The notes below the pieces were generated by a model, which saw only the letters and a list, made by a program, of their open reading frames with translations, was not told the origin of the DNA and did not search any database. Below are positions 34,217 to 47,006 of a DNA stretch of 64,000 bases, piece after piece. The number at the start of each line of letters is the position of its first letter. Positions within the stretch are counted from its first letter, which is position 1. Position numbers and translations under genes: made by a program. The DNA lies in contig CM037792.1 in the NCBI GenBank assembly GCA_021229015.1, positions 41,384,543-41,448,542 on the forward strand. Direction: 5' to 3'. This stretch comes from Solen grandis (taxonomy: Eukaryota > Mollusca > Bivalvia > Adapedonta > Solenidae).

Positions 34217-34458
34217 TTAACCCTTTCCCTCATAGAGAAAATCATGAAAAGACCTATGCAAACAACATAAAACCAGATCAGCCTGCGAGTAACTCGCAGG
34301 CTGATCAGGTTTTATGCTGTTCACTGCTCCTCAGTGGTCTGGAAATGAGGACTTTATTATTAAATTTGGTATGGTTTAACTGTGGTTTTCTGCAGATCAG
34401 GCTTTATGTGGTACCTATTGAGTGCGTCAAAATGAGTCTATATGAGGGAAAGGGTTAA
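34217..34458 (-). mobile_element. piggyBac-like MITE, copy 3
   Basis: TTAACCCTTTCCCTCATAGAG at the left, TATGAGGGAAAGGGTTAA at the right, TTAA at both edges; inverted relative to copy 2. Length 242 bp. Confidence 0.88.
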
Positions 34459-35345
34459 GATTCTTGGTGTCAGTCACAGGTCTTCATCTCTTCCTGTGAA
34501 ACTTCTTCATTTACATAGACAATGTATTTACCTTTAGATTTTTTAATTGTTTATTTCCAGTCCCCTCCCAACCAATGGAATTAACAGATCAGATAACAAA
34601 TACCAACCCCAATTTCCACTAAGAAAGGGGCCATAACTCTGCCATGACTATGAATTTTCAACTGTGGCAGTTTTGAAGATTCCTTGCCATGGATAAATGG
34701 AAAGATTACACTATATACAGTTAAACTTCTCTAAGTCAAAGTTGAAGGGGCTGACTAAAAAGCTCAGACATCGGGACTTTGACTTATGTATGGGGCTATA
34801 TCAACAGTCCAACTGTCACGTTTTTGAATTCTAGATAAGGCTTCGTTGCATCAACTTCAGATGTCAATGTGATTTTTTTATACAAATGTACATTTATCAC
34901 TGCATATAAAGCTGATATTCTACTGATTTCAGGTGTGTTCGATACAAAACGTCTAGATATTTTTCTACGAAATTTTTTTTATTTATAAGCAATATACGCA
35001 AACATAACAAAACAGTGACACACATTCTGAAAACAAATGCCAACTACTGCTAACACTAACAGGACAGGCTTACATTTTCTGTTCACATTTCTACTACAAG
35101 ACATTATTTTTTGAATTATATCATTTTCAGACACACACTTTTTTTCTCTCTGGAACTCACAGTTAGGTGTTTCATGAATATAACATAATCATACAACTGA
35201 GATGTTTATCTATTCTGCCCTAAAATCAATTTCTCGGAATAAGTTTTCAGTTCCAAGGGAGACAGCAAAGTGCAAATACTGAAACAGCCTGACATTACTG
35301 ATTCTATAAACACTGTAATCTTTCCTTTGTTTCTCATTGTTCACC

Positions 35346-35602
35346 TGGGGCCAGTTTTCACTAAACTTCATAGAAACAAAATCTAAATCTTCCTAAGCAT
35401 AAATTCACATTGAAAAATAGTGAAATCCAGTGATTTTTTTCTTCACAAAAATAGTTGTGTTTGTAGAATTCAATGGAGTGGGTCAATTTTCTTCATTTTT
35501 TATTTGCACAATAAAACATTAAAAAAACACTTTCTAGAACAACACACTTAAAGACTTAGATCAAATTCTTCATTACAAAGTTTAGTGAAAAAGGCTTCTG
35601 GG
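35346..35602. mobile_element. MITE-like foldback repeat
   Basis: GGCCAGTTTTCACTAAACTT at 35349 is mirrored by AAGTTTAGTGAAAAAGGCTTC near 35578-35599, an imperfect terminal inverted repeat of about 20 bp around 250 bp of AT-rich non-coding DNA. Superfamily not determined. Confidence 0.5.
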
Positions 35603-36317
35603 TGTATAATGTCCTCAACTAAGGTCATCAGTTACCATGGTAATACCAGGAGTACTACCACACCTGGTACCAGACCCTTGCACATGTGTGCCCCATCTGA
35701 TGGGGATCTCTCTCAACTTTAAAACTGTCATCTAGATCTACATATCAGCTTGATCTGAGTTTGAAAACAATTATCTGTTTCAGCATGGCTTCCAGATGTT
35801 AACTATCCATCAACAAACTCACTCTTCCATCCCCCACCCCCCTCGTCTCTCACATACCCATACAAATTGCGACAGTCATTACCTAAAGGATCTTTTTCCG
35901 GCAATTTTCTTACACACCTGCTGAGATAATTAAATCGTCTGTTGTTAAAATGAAAATAACCAACAGTGTTAAAGGTTGTTTTTTTACTTTTTTAGAGAGG
36001 TTCATAGTTCACTCAAATAACAGATGTGGATGCAATTATACTGACAGAAACTACAAAAACTTCTCCCCACAATATGTTCAATTCTTTTCGTAGAACAGGA
36101 CATGTGAGCAGTATTTGTCATTTGAAGGCCTTTTTTGACCAAAATTACACAAAAAAGGTGGTATAAAAACCTACATCTTTTACCCCAGTGTACCACAAAT
36201 GGGATGATTCTGTTGTTGCAATACAAGCAGAATGATACCACCTACCCAATCACGAAACCACAACTTTTTCACAGTCCTGACACAGGGCTACTGAGTCCTG
36301 GTATACAAATATCAATT

Positions 36318-36598
36318 AAACAAGTAACTGGTGTTGCACGCAACACATGAGTTCCCTACCGATGAGGTGCATAATTTTTCCATTATCATAGCAACCAGAA
36401 TTTTGGTCCCAGAAAAAAAAAAAAAAGTGATGAGCAGAATCTCCATACTGCCATCTATTCATATACCAAGTTTCATTATATTATCTTTAACGGTTTTTAA
36501 GTTATCGCAGGATCCAGATTTCCAGATATCTGGACGGACAGACAGACGAAAGGGCAAACCTATAGTCCCCTCCGGTGTATACACCGGTAGGGGTCTAA
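36318..36598 (+). mobile_element. Helitron/Helentron-like element, family F
   Basis: Begins near a hairpin TGTTGCACGCAACA and ends GGACGGACAGACAGACGAAAG.., CCGGTGTATACACCGG (perfect 16-bp palindrome), TAGGGGT and CTAA at 36595-36598. About 280 bp, no internal tandem units. The hairpin-spacer-CTAA order matches the other families in the window. Confidence 0.6.
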
Positions 36599-37430
36599 AC
36601 GAAGCTATCAATATAAACCCTCATTACTTAATACCAGAACTTGACTCACAGAACCCTATTCCCTATATTAGAAACTGTTCTTAACATTGATTTCTCTTGG
36701 CTTGACTCAATGACAAATGTAAGCAGAGGAAACAAACCATCTCATTGTCTACCATTGTGTTCCTGGACCTCTATTCACCATCACCATGGTAATATGTTCT
36801 TTCCTAGAAGACATAAATCTCCCTGGAGCCACAACCTTTAATTCTCCTGCCACTTCCGACAGTTAGCTTGAGAGTCTGCCTGCACATCTCCACTAAATCT
36901 ACTTCCGTAACCATGCAAATACTAACTCAGTCATGCCAGGAAATTCCGGACTGTACAGATAATCTAAAAATACGGCCTCATTTCAGCTTATTTTATTCAG
37001 TTTGGATAAGACAGACACAATTATATGTCTCAATCTGAAAACACTTACAGTGAACAATTCAATAAATGGTAAAACAGAGCCTTACATAGGCAATAAACCA
37101 TTTTCCTTATTAACCAAACAAACTGAAGCCATTCCCTCTGTTTGTCTAAATAACAGTAAATAACCTAAACAATTTATGCCATATACTATAATGTTCCCAC
37201 AAAGTTTATGTTATTTTACTATTTCTGATATTGGGAAATGGTCTAAAATTATTTAAGATACAACATAAATGTTTAAAGGTTTTAATCAACATTTTATTCA
37301 TTTAGATATGTTTTATTCTCATAACCTTTAAACGGGGTCCTGATTCAATGATATCTCTAAAGGAATACTACAGGGGAATATTTACTGCGTTTTCATTCCT
37401 TCTTTAATTCTTCCTCACTTGCAATATCTT

Positions 37431-37673
37431 TTAACCCTTTCCCTCATACAGACTCATTTTGACGCCCTCAATAGGTACTACATAAAGCCTGATCTGCAGA
37501 AAACCACAGTTAAACCATACCAAATTTAATTACAAAATCCTCATTTCCAGACCACTGAGGAGCAGTGAACAGCATAAAACCTGATCAGCCTGCGATTAAC
37601 TCGCAGGCTGATCTGGTTTTATGCTGTTTGCATAGGTCTTTTCATGGTGTCCTCTATGAGGTAAAAGGGTTAA
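37431..37673 (+). mobile_element. piggyBac-like MITE, copy 4
   Basis: TTAACCCTTTCCCTCATACA to CTATGAGGTAAAAGGGTTAA; both TTAA edges kept, two changes in the right tip. Same orientation as copies 1, 2 and 6. Confidence 0.87.
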
Positions 37674-38687
37674 ACTGTAACCAACCCCCACCCACTCACA
37701 AAAGAGAACACATTTCACTAGTTTCCTGGGCCAGTAAAGTTAAATAGTTCTCCCTCAAATCATGAAAAAAGAAGAAATTCTTAAAGCTTAACCTGCCATG
37801 ACCCTTAAACACCAGACATCATGTTCAAGAAACCGGAGACAGACCCCCCAGAACTGTGGGTGCCTGCATGGTACACCTAATTTCATATTTTCAAAACCGT
37901 GTTTTGATTTTATGTCCTGATGATTCAGACAGCATGATTTGTTAGTTTCTATGTGGAAGAATGTTCCCTCCAGCTCCACCAGGCCTGTGGACGCTCACCG
38001 TTGTCTGGAGGCATCTGCTTGCCAATGGACTACCACCCGCCTTTGTCTTTGCAGTAAACCAATATTACCAGCAAAACCTGGGACAATCATCCCGTTCCCC
38101 ACTTCACTCTGATCTCAGGGGTTTGTCATCTAATTTTATTTCCCCACTAATTCACTTTAATTTCTCTAAGATAGAACCAATTTTGTACAGGAAGAAAAAA
38201 AAAAAACTTAAAAAATCTATCTTACAGACACTAAAGTATTGAAGGCTCAGAGGGATGTTTACAATGGAAAGGCAGGCAGATGAACAAGGGTGGGCTGATT
38301 CCCCCACTCCACTGTCATTATACAGGACAATAAACCAGTCTGCAGGTGCCCCCAACAGCCACATTACAGCTGCCAGCACAACATTTCTAATCCCAGTTGC
38401 ACAATTATTGTTACAGGCAGACTGGTACAGTCTCTGCTGGCCAGGTGGTTGCCCTCACCAGACTGTATTTCTTCTGCAGTCAGGCCAATCCCAGGGCTGA
38501 GAATGCAAGATACTCCCATCCACCAATACCATCATCTCTCAGACTCTTGCTTAACAAATTATTTAGAGCTAAAGACATCATCGGGCAACAGAAACTTGGG
38601 TAAGGATCAACTAGAAATATCATTAATATGTCATACTCCCGCATCTTATCTTGTCTTCATGTGACGGGATGTGATGAAACAGTACTG

Positions 38688-38936
38688 GTTGATTGATTGA
38701 TTGATTAAGATTACTGTCACTGCAACAGTATTTCAGTCATAAATTGACGTCCAGCTAATTACAGATGGAGGAAGACCCGAATGCACGGAGGCATCCAGGC
38801 AGAACCACTGACTACCGCGAGCTAGCTGGAAGGCTTTCTTACATGAAAATCTGAATGACCTTGTCAGGACTCAAACCCACGCGGTGCTGGGCAGAGTGAG
38901 TGTTAAAGTGTGTTAAACTTTACCTTCTCGGCCATG
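38688..38936 (-). mobile_element. tRNA-derived SINE, type 1
   Basis: On the minus strand: box A-like TGGCCGAGAAGG, box B-like GTGGGTTTGAGTCCTGAC, then TCATGTAAGAAAGCCTTCCAGC, GGTCTTCCTCCA, TTTATGACTGAAATACTG and a (AATC)n tail (GATT run at 38688-38707 on plus). The body matches the plus-strand copy at 55079-55330 almost word for word. Confidence 0.75.
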
Positions 38937-39559
38937 GAAACAGTATGGGTAAGTAATGTGACATATGCAAAGTGACATGATGTAACAGGATGAGACAGGA
39001 TAAGCTTGATTCTCATATAGCCCCATGGACTTCTTGGAAACAGGTATTACCACCTATAGTAGATATTTAGTCCCCCTACCTGATGAAACACGAGTAACAT
39101 AAGCAAGCAAAGGTCAATATTTCAGCAACCTCAGAAACTTCAGAGGACAGAGACTCCTGTTGTCATAAAACAACTCCAGCAGTCAGTACCATATGCAGTT
39201 AAATTTATCAATGATCACAGAACATTGTCCTCTAGACAGACATTGGAGGATCTCATATGGCAGGCAAGACAAGTTACTACAATAAAAGACAATTGCAAGT
39301 CTTGGAACCCTCTTGTCATGGAAGGTAAAGTCAAACTAATGGTCGCCCATCCCCCAAACGAATTACAGATAGGCCTGCTTCTGATGGACCAAAATGAAAA
39401 AAAATATCAGCCTCTTTCCCTTTTCCACTACAAGAACAGACCCATTACAAGTGATCTGCTAAATAAAATCATACTTCCAATTGTCCTGAAATAATGAAGC
39501 AGTGACATGTACAAATAGGAAGGACATCAAAATATGACAATCCTGTATTTTATATAGCA

Positions 39560-39801
39560 TTAGCCCTTTCCCTCATAGAGGAAACCATGAAAAGACCTAT
39601 GCGAACAGCATAAAACCAGATCAGCCTGCGAGTAACTCGCAGGCTGATCAGGTTTTATGCTGTTCGCTGCTCCTCAGTGGTCTGGAAATGAGGATTTTGT
39701 AATTAAATTTGGTATGGTTTAACTGTGGTTTTCTGCAGATCAGGCTTAATGTGGTACCTACTGAGTGCATCCAAATGAGTCTATATGAGGGAAAGGGTTA
39801 A
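39560..39801 (-). mobile_element. piggyBac-like MITE, copy 5
   Basis: TTAGCCCTTTCCCTCATAGAG to TATGAGGGAAAGGGTTAA; the left TTAA has changed to TTAG. Central palindrome AACTCGCAGGCTGATCAGG with CAGATCAGCCTGCGAGTT intact. Confidence 0.87.
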
Positions 39802-40767
39802 ATTAGCACATTGTGCAGTCCCCAATGAATAACCTCCAACTAATGACTGGACTCACAGCACTGACTTTATAGAGACTCTAACCTCTGAAAACACAGCCAA
39901 CTCCTGACCAATTTTTAGCTTCCCTTGAGTTGCCTTTGTTTACAGGTTTTACTGGATATGCATTCTGAAAGGAGCAGGCCCGGTCTCGAAAATTCTAATC
40001 TAATGCAATTTCACATGCCAATGACTCATAATTATGTAACAATGCAACATTTTCTACAACAAACTCACAAAACTTGACTTATCACCTCCCCCACTCCCCT
40101 TTTGACAGATGGTGGCCCAAAATGAGGAGAAAGGTTACCAAGGTTACTGGAGAACTGATAAATACAGCTGCAGAGCCACACCCTATTGCTGCACCTCAAC
40201 GCCTGGGCCTGTTGACTCCCAACAGATGAATGACTTATCAGCTTGTATCTGATGCATCAGTCTCACAATGGTTAACAGTATCAGTTGTGAGAGACATCCA
40301 TCAATCAGGCCCCCTTCCCCTCATCTCTGCAATACTTCTAGCCCATTATCTTCCTTTAACCTCTAAAATAATTCTGAACTTCTTTTTAACAGCAGGCAAA
40401 GTGGGGAGAAAAAAAAAAGACCTTGCAAATGACAGATTACAAGATTTTCTCCCTATATCTTTTCAAAAAAAAAGAAAGAAAAATAAATGTAAAGAATTGC
40501 TATTTCTCATGCTCACAGTTAATGACCTTGATTTAGCAGGAAGTGAGTTATCAATTTTATGTTGCGCCTGACAAAGTGAGGGAAAGGAGAGAAAAAACTT
40601 CCTGCTGTTATCTTTTTCAAGTTTAATTAAAACCTAAGCAGCTAGCCAAACTCTGTATAGGGCTGATTGGCGTGAAACACGTATCTGCCATGTGTTGTTG
40701 TAAAGGGATTTCTCCCAGACAACAGGGGCAGGGTGGGAGGGGCTATGAGGGGGTACTCAAATGTGTT

Positions 40768-40905
40768 CCCTTTTTCTTTCATTTGATTTCTTGCAGTAGT
40801 TTCTCAACTCTAAACTCTCTTCCTTTTATTTGTTTTCTTGCAGTAGTTTTATAAACTTTAACCTCCTTTTCTTTCATTTGGTTTCTTGCAGAAGTTTTGT
40901 AATTC
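40768..40905 (+). repeat. 48-bp tandem triplet with splice-acceptor-like motif
   Basis: Three units, each with TTTCATTTG(A/G)TTTCTTGCAG(T/A)AGTTT or a close variant; TTGCAG falls at 40791, 40838 and 40886 (spacing 47 and 48). No attached exon is evident. The gene on this stretch runs on the other strand, so these are probably fortuitous. Confidence 0.6.
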
Positions 40906-41520
40906 TGAAATACTGTTGTTTTTTGGGGGGGTTTTCTGAGAAAAAAAAAAGAAAAAAAAAAAGACCTAAGGTGAGGATAATAAAATACTGATTATCAATC
41001 ATGAGACATTATATTCCATTCTATAGGCTTTCTCATACTTAAAGAACAATTTTCAAAAAAAAACATTAATCTTCATTTCCCATACACCTCCACTGAAAAT
41101 AAAATATAGCATGTAGCACAGGCGCATAGGGGAAATATCATATCAATACTCATGAACAAAGTCACATCAGCTATCCTCAATAAACATTGTTTTGTGACCA
41201 ATCCCTCAGCTAAACTTGATTAAACAAAAAGCTTCCAGGCACTTTTGATTTATGCAGCCCATTTAATACCCAGTGTTCAGGAAATATCTGAAATGTGACC
41301 ATTCAAAGTGCCGCTAGGTTTATGAGCCTGGTCAAACACAGTCAGCTATCAAGAGAAGGGAGTGTGGCGGCCATACTGTGAGAAATGTTCCTATCAAGGT
41401 CCACCATGTCCACTTAACTGTCACGGTCGATCTGCAGACCAGCGGTCCGCCTGCCGGGAGAAACCTGTGAAAATCATCACCACAGTAACCCTAGGTAGCA
41501 CTATAGGTTATAAATGTCAC

Positions 41521-41610
41521 CATAAAGTGTAGAGAGAGGCTGCAGCAGCTTGATGTATGGTGAGAACCACCACACCAGCCTCCAGTCACCCTGGCACTGC
41601 ACGGGCTCCT
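41521..41610 (-). CDS. Weak putative exon
   Basis: Minus strand: acceptor TCTGCTAG, 90 bp open (EEPVQCQGDWRLVWWFSPYI, then KLLQPLSTLYG if the first codon is completed), donor GTGACA. Tryptophan-rich and GC-richer than the flanks. The donor is weak, the phase does not join neatly to the exon-like segment at 42271, and no family is recognised. Confidence 0.25.
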
Positions 41611-42270
41611 CTAGCAGAGTCCCAGGGTGTGAGCACTCTCCAAACTGGGTTCTCTTTAGTCAGTATAACTTCAGGATGCCATGGTCCAGTTACGGCCTAG
41701 CTACTTGACTAAGAAGTAATATTGTGATGGAAATGTTTGTGGCTTAGTTAACAACTGAGAGCCAAGTTCTTGGTAATCCAGGTACACAGTGAAAGCCAAC
41801 TAGATTAGTCATGCTTAGAGTAATGCAGTGAAGTACTGTAATTACAAATCAAAATGTTTAAAGAATCAGACTAGTGGCTAGTCCAGTCCTACGGTAGTGT
41901 TCACTGCTGACAGATCCGAGGACTTGGGGGTCAGATTCCCACTGAAGGATGCATCTTTCATAACCATCTCTGGTGCAAAGTACTGGTCCAATCCAAAAAA
42001 TAACAAAAAGAGTTACAGTCAAGTTGTGAAACAAAATAAACAAAATATCAAAAAAGCTTTATCTGGCCTTGGTATATGATTCTGACGTTATATTGGCTGG
42101 ACATCACCTGTGTCATATACTGCTGCAAAGTTCAACTACATTAATTTAAAAGACATAAAATATTCATTTGAGCTGCATTTTAATCAATACCTAATTGACT
42201 TAGCATAACGTTCATACTTCAATAATTACATTTTAGACATAGGTAATATCTGAATGCTGATTATCCATAC

Positions 42271-42420
42271 ATTAGTCTGAAGCATCTGAAGCCTGAAGTT
42301 TAATGCAGCCTCCTCAATCCCCCTCTGGACATCGTTCAAATGAGCAAGACTTGCCTCAGGGATGTCATCGGGACTGGCATCTAAATGATTCAGTCTGTTG
42401 ATTACCAACAAGTTTTCTTA
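42271..42420 (-). CDS. Orphan exon-like segment, helical
   Basis: Minus strand, ending at donor AAT/GTATGG. The frame reads RLNHLDASPDDIPEASLAHL, then NDVQRGIEEAALNFRLQML, amphipathic and protein-like. The start is uncertain: AACAG at about 42394 or TTAAG at about 42417. Not recognised. It is the second of two such segments on the same strand, 250 bp apart. Confidence 0.4.
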
Positions 42421-42666
42421 AGGGACTTTCAATTTTGGAATTTACAATTAGTTGTTTTTTGTTGAGTTTTTTTGTTCGTTTTCTTTTTTTAGTTTTCTTC
42501 AAATTCCAAAAACTTAACACTGTATATGTTTACTTAAGCAAACTTTGAAATTGTAAAAATTAGTTTACAGTTTTAATCAATTTAACAGAGTCAAGAAGCA
42601 ATTTAAAACCCCCACTGGAATAACTGCTAAATTCATACATATTTATATACATGCTGTGACACTCAC

Positions 42667-42764
42667 GCCTTGTGTCTCCATGACAACTGCCTTTATACAG
42701 TCACCTGGGAGTGTGAAATCCCATCTATACTGATCAATCCCAGTCACATTATCAAGAAAAATAT
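42667..42764 (-). CDS. Orphan exon-like segment
   Basis: Minus strand: acceptor CACATCAG, then 98 bp open, IFLDNVTGIDQYRWDFTLPG and DCIKAVVMETQG, donor GTGAGT. Residue choice and both splice sites look genuine. No match to the kinase, whose missing downstream part should be a CNH domain. It could belong to another gene, an alternative kinase exon or an old pseudogene. Confidence 0.4.
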
Positions 42765-45700
42765 CTGATGTGGACAAGTTTGTACTGTCGTTTATGACAA
42801 CATTTTGACAACATTAAACAAACTCTGACGATATTTTTTCCTGAAAAAAATGTTAAAAAGTCCATTTACCCTCACTAGTTTTATCATCTGCAAATCTGCT
42901 TCATTTACCATCAATATAATGTTCCTAGATAAGTTTTTATTGTCAATTTCTAATACATAAATGGGCAAGAAAAAACTGTATGTGCTAAATTTCACAAGAC
43001 TAGATATTTACTGCTCAAGTACAGAACTATCATATTGCACCAAACTTCATATGTCGGGGAAGTCAGTACAGTCCTGTCTCACAGTGCATGGGGAGGATAG
43101 CCCAAAACCTCAGCACCCCATCCACCCCTGTAATTATATCCTCTTTTAATTAACTAATCAGCACACCTGTAATCAGTGGGTAATGACCTAGCGTGTGCCA
43201 ACGGTGTGTTTCCACATTGTTTTGGCAGCAGCTGCAGTCATGGTTAGTTTAGTGCAATCTACAAACTTATCACTTGTACAGAAGTGTGTGATCAGCCCTC
43301 ACGCTTCATTAGTCCTCCTACTGAACTTTATAATCAACCCTCAAAGGGTCATTAGCTCTTAACAGGTAAATATAGCCCCCTGTATCTCTACCATCCATCA
43401 TGTCTTTTCACTCAGACAATCACATTGACTAACGTTTTAATTGCTCCTTTGGGTTTATTAGTGGACAAAAGTCTTGAAGTTGTGGAAAAAAAAAAAAATA
43501 CTGCACAAAAATTTAAAAGATGTTCATACACCACCATAGCAAGCTCTCAGAAATAAAACCAGGATTGGATAATTATGCAAACATGATTTCTATACAGCCG
43601 TCTCTCATGTATATAATTACATGGCTGTATAATATTACCTCCTAAATCATTCATAAAATGATACCACTGATATGCTTATTAAAACAAGCTGATACTGATA
43701 TGTATCTGCATGGTGTACAAATGCTCCATCACTTTCAAAGCATTGGGAACAACACAGGGATAATCAGGAAAATAAATGACAACAGAGGAAACAGTTGTCT
43801 CTCATCTAAATACAATACCAATCTGTGTAAATAGTTCAAAGATAAATCGCGCCATAAATCCTGCATTTCCAGTCAGGATAATTGGTCATAATGTGTCAAT
43901 CATTGCCAATTAAAGCAGTTTATAACCAATCAAAATGCAAGGAAGGCTATAAAACTGACCAATCGGGACACAGATAATTAGAGCCACATGGAGCATGCAT
44001 GAGTTATACCCAGTACCACTGGACATGAAGTGTGGATGAAAGAGGATGAGATATGTGATCTGTCTGTCCATCAGTGGATCAAAGCCTCATTCTGGTTAAC
44101 TCATGTATTTTCAATGAGCCTCAGTCCAAGGTGAGGAATGCTGGCCATGTGTTGACCATGTATTGACCATGAATCAAAGGCAGGGACATACACTGGCTGT
44201 GTGTCCCGGACCATCACAATACACTTTGTTGTCCTCATGCCAATATTTACCTGGGCCTGTGATGTCACATTGTTCAACAACAATGGACAGCACTAATGTA
44301 TGCAATCTGACTAATTTATTCAATTATACTAATGAATTCAATTATACAAATTCTATCATCACTTCTCAAATCTTTAACAATGTCCTGGGATAGTGTTATG
44401 GTTTATTTAACTGGTTTTTCACAAAAGCCACCCAAGTTCAATCCAAAGTTGACTCAATATGCACGATATGTGAACATTTGTTCACACACTACCCTGATAT
44501 ACTAAGAGTCAATCCAGGGTACTATACCAGCATTTTTTTTTAAACAAAATTTGTCATATCACATGGCCAGGGATCAAACCCATGGCCCCCAGCTCAAATG
44601 ATTGAACAACTTCATACACCAGCCTCTGGGGCAGAATCCCACTTTCTATTTCGACAAGGATTTGAGACACCACATATCTCACAGCAGGGTACCACAATAA
44701 GCTCAACTCCTTTCCTTTATTAAACTCTCCTCTGCAAAACTGGAGGAAGTTATTATTACTATGGTGTTTCCAGTTTTATTAGGATGGCAGGGAAGAAGAT
44801 GATACTATAGACAAGCACTGGGCGAACCTAATTTTCATCCAGTAATGAGTTTCTTCTATACAACTGTAAGTCAAAACATAACTGACATTCATTTCAGTTT
44901 TCTGGTTTATCTTAAATCTGAAACTGAAGGATATTAACTTGAAGATTGATTTACATCCTGAAGAAGTATTTCTCACATTCATTTACTTTTAACAGTATTC
45001 TTTTTTTTTTTTTTTTTGGGGGGGAGGGGTGGGGGAGAGAGAAAGCATTTTAACAAGCCAGATTTCTCATAAAATTTGTAATATGCTCAACTGTTTTAAA
45101 TTACAAATTTCAGCATGAGCCCAAAAAATATTTTTTACCAGGTCTCAAGGTGTGAATTTGTGTACTGGAACAGAAAAAGGCTGATGTTTTCATCAAAATG
45201 TAAGGCCATTTCTGAGAAAGACCAAGTCTTTCAACCATATGATCCAAGGACCGTCCACTAAATTCTCCCATCCTTTTCTAGTCCTAAATGCACTAAGAAC
45301 AGCTTTAGGGTCAGCCCCTGTAATGCAGACAGCCCAGCAACATGTCTCCCGTCTCTCTGTTTTCTTCCTCATATATCACACAATCACGATGGTATCAATT
45401 GCCTGTCTCCTAATATGACACCTCTACAAGTCCCTGTGACCTCCCTCAGTTAAATACCAGCGTGTGGAGACCCCTTCTGGCATTCCACAAAGACAATTGT
45501 GAAGACAAATTACTGCTGAATATTCTGAGTCAGGCAAACATTAAATTAAATCTCCCTTGACAACAACGATTCCTCCATTAGACACTTGGTCATGAAAAGC
45601 TAGCACATGCATCAGATTCACTGAAGCAAAATTGATCACATTCCATGACAGACATTTTTTTCTAAACTGAACTGTTGGAAGCAGCTATTCCTGGCTTTCA

Positions 45701-46764
45701 AAATGAACAGACCAGTCAGTAAAACCAGGAAGACCACCCCACTAGCCAAGGGATAAACTCCGAAACAAAGGACCAGCTGCTAGACCAGAGGAATGTCACT
45801 AAACTAAAGACCAGCCAAATAGACCAGAGAACCCGCCATCACACCAGGGAAAAAACATGGGGACCAATGAAACCTGCACCAAGACTAGATTGGTCCTGTC
45901 TCCACATCAAGCACCCAGCAGTAATACAAGGACCAATCTGTCTCACATCAGGGTAATGATATGCGCACATTATCCGTATGTCTCAACACATCAAATGTCT
46001 GTGTCAGTTGTGAGGCTCTACTGACAATGATAGTCAGGAGCTAGGCGGGGACACTCCACCATGTGATGGACATGACACATGCATCAGCGGCACGTGCCTC
46101 ACATGCTTTCGTCTCCAAAAATCTGACAGACAACTCAAGATCCTCTGACAGAACTGTCAGAATCTCAATTTTATGAAATGTCAAAAGAGCAATCCATTAA
46201 AATATGAAGGAATCTAAATTGTTATATTTTTGCTTCCGTCCATTTTAATATTAATTTTGTCACAAATAACAATGAAAATAATACCTTTTAACAGAAAAAC
46301 TCATTCAAGCAATTCTCTCAGATTATACAAAAGTATATGCTGTTTTTTGTTCACAAAGAACTTTTTGCTAAACATGAATTTATACATTTCCATAATTATA
46401 TACTTAAAATCAGTCACAGACATTTAATTTCATGGACTCTGAGATAAAGTCAATTTCAACGGTAGTAAAAGCAAGGTCTACTAGATGACCAGCTTTAATT
46501 TTGTGCATCAATATTTTGGGATAAAGCAATCCAAGAAATCAATGGAAATTTGACTGCCAAGAAATCCTATGATGATACAGGGTGAAGTAAATACTAGTAG
46601 TATAGATCTCCAAAACCTGTAATACTTCTATTAATTTTCAACCAGCATGAAAAACTTATGACTAGTGTGATAATACATTATGAAGGCTAATGGTGCACAA
46701 CTACTGTATCTACCTCTTTATATATATGTTGTTTTCTAAGTTTTGTATCAAGCCCTTGAATTTT
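42765..46764. other. Presumed intronic DNA, no exon recognised
   Basis: Low-copy-looking AT-rich sequence. A tRNA-SINE-like remnant is possible at about 44560-44640 on the minus strand (GCCATGGGTTTGATCCCTGG as box B), and a T run followed by a G run lies at 44999-45036. Nothing else is supported. Confidence 0.45.
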
Positions 46765-47006
46765 TTAACCCTTTCCCTCATATAGACTCATTTTGACACA
46801 CTCAATAGGTACCACATAAAGCCTGATCTGCAGAAAACCACAGTTAAATCTTACCAAATTTAATTACAAAATCCTCATTTCCAGACTACTGCGGAGCAGC
46901 GAACAGCATAAAACCTGATCAGCCTGCGAGTTACTCGCAGGCTGATCTGGTTTTATGCTGTTTGCATAGGTCTTTTCATGGTGTCCTCTATGAGGGAAAG
47001 TGTTAA
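46765..47006 (+). mobile_element. piggyBac-like MITE, copy 6
   Basis: TTAACCCTTTCCCTCATATAG to TATGAGGGAAAGTGTTAA, TTAA at both ends, 242 bp. Central palindrome GCGAGTTACTCGC exact. Like copies 2-5 it lies in the presumed kinase intron. Confidence 0.88.

Noticed and set aside
34204..34458. 84-codon frame, with a relative at 18791-19096
   Set aside because: Both are translations of the piggyBac-like MITE, whose tips and palindrome explain the sequence.
41340..41460. Minus-strand Trp-rich open frame (TVKWTWWTLIGTFLTVWPP)
   Set aside because: Open for about 40 codons only, without convincing splice sites; composition could arise by chance from the CCA-rich plus strand.
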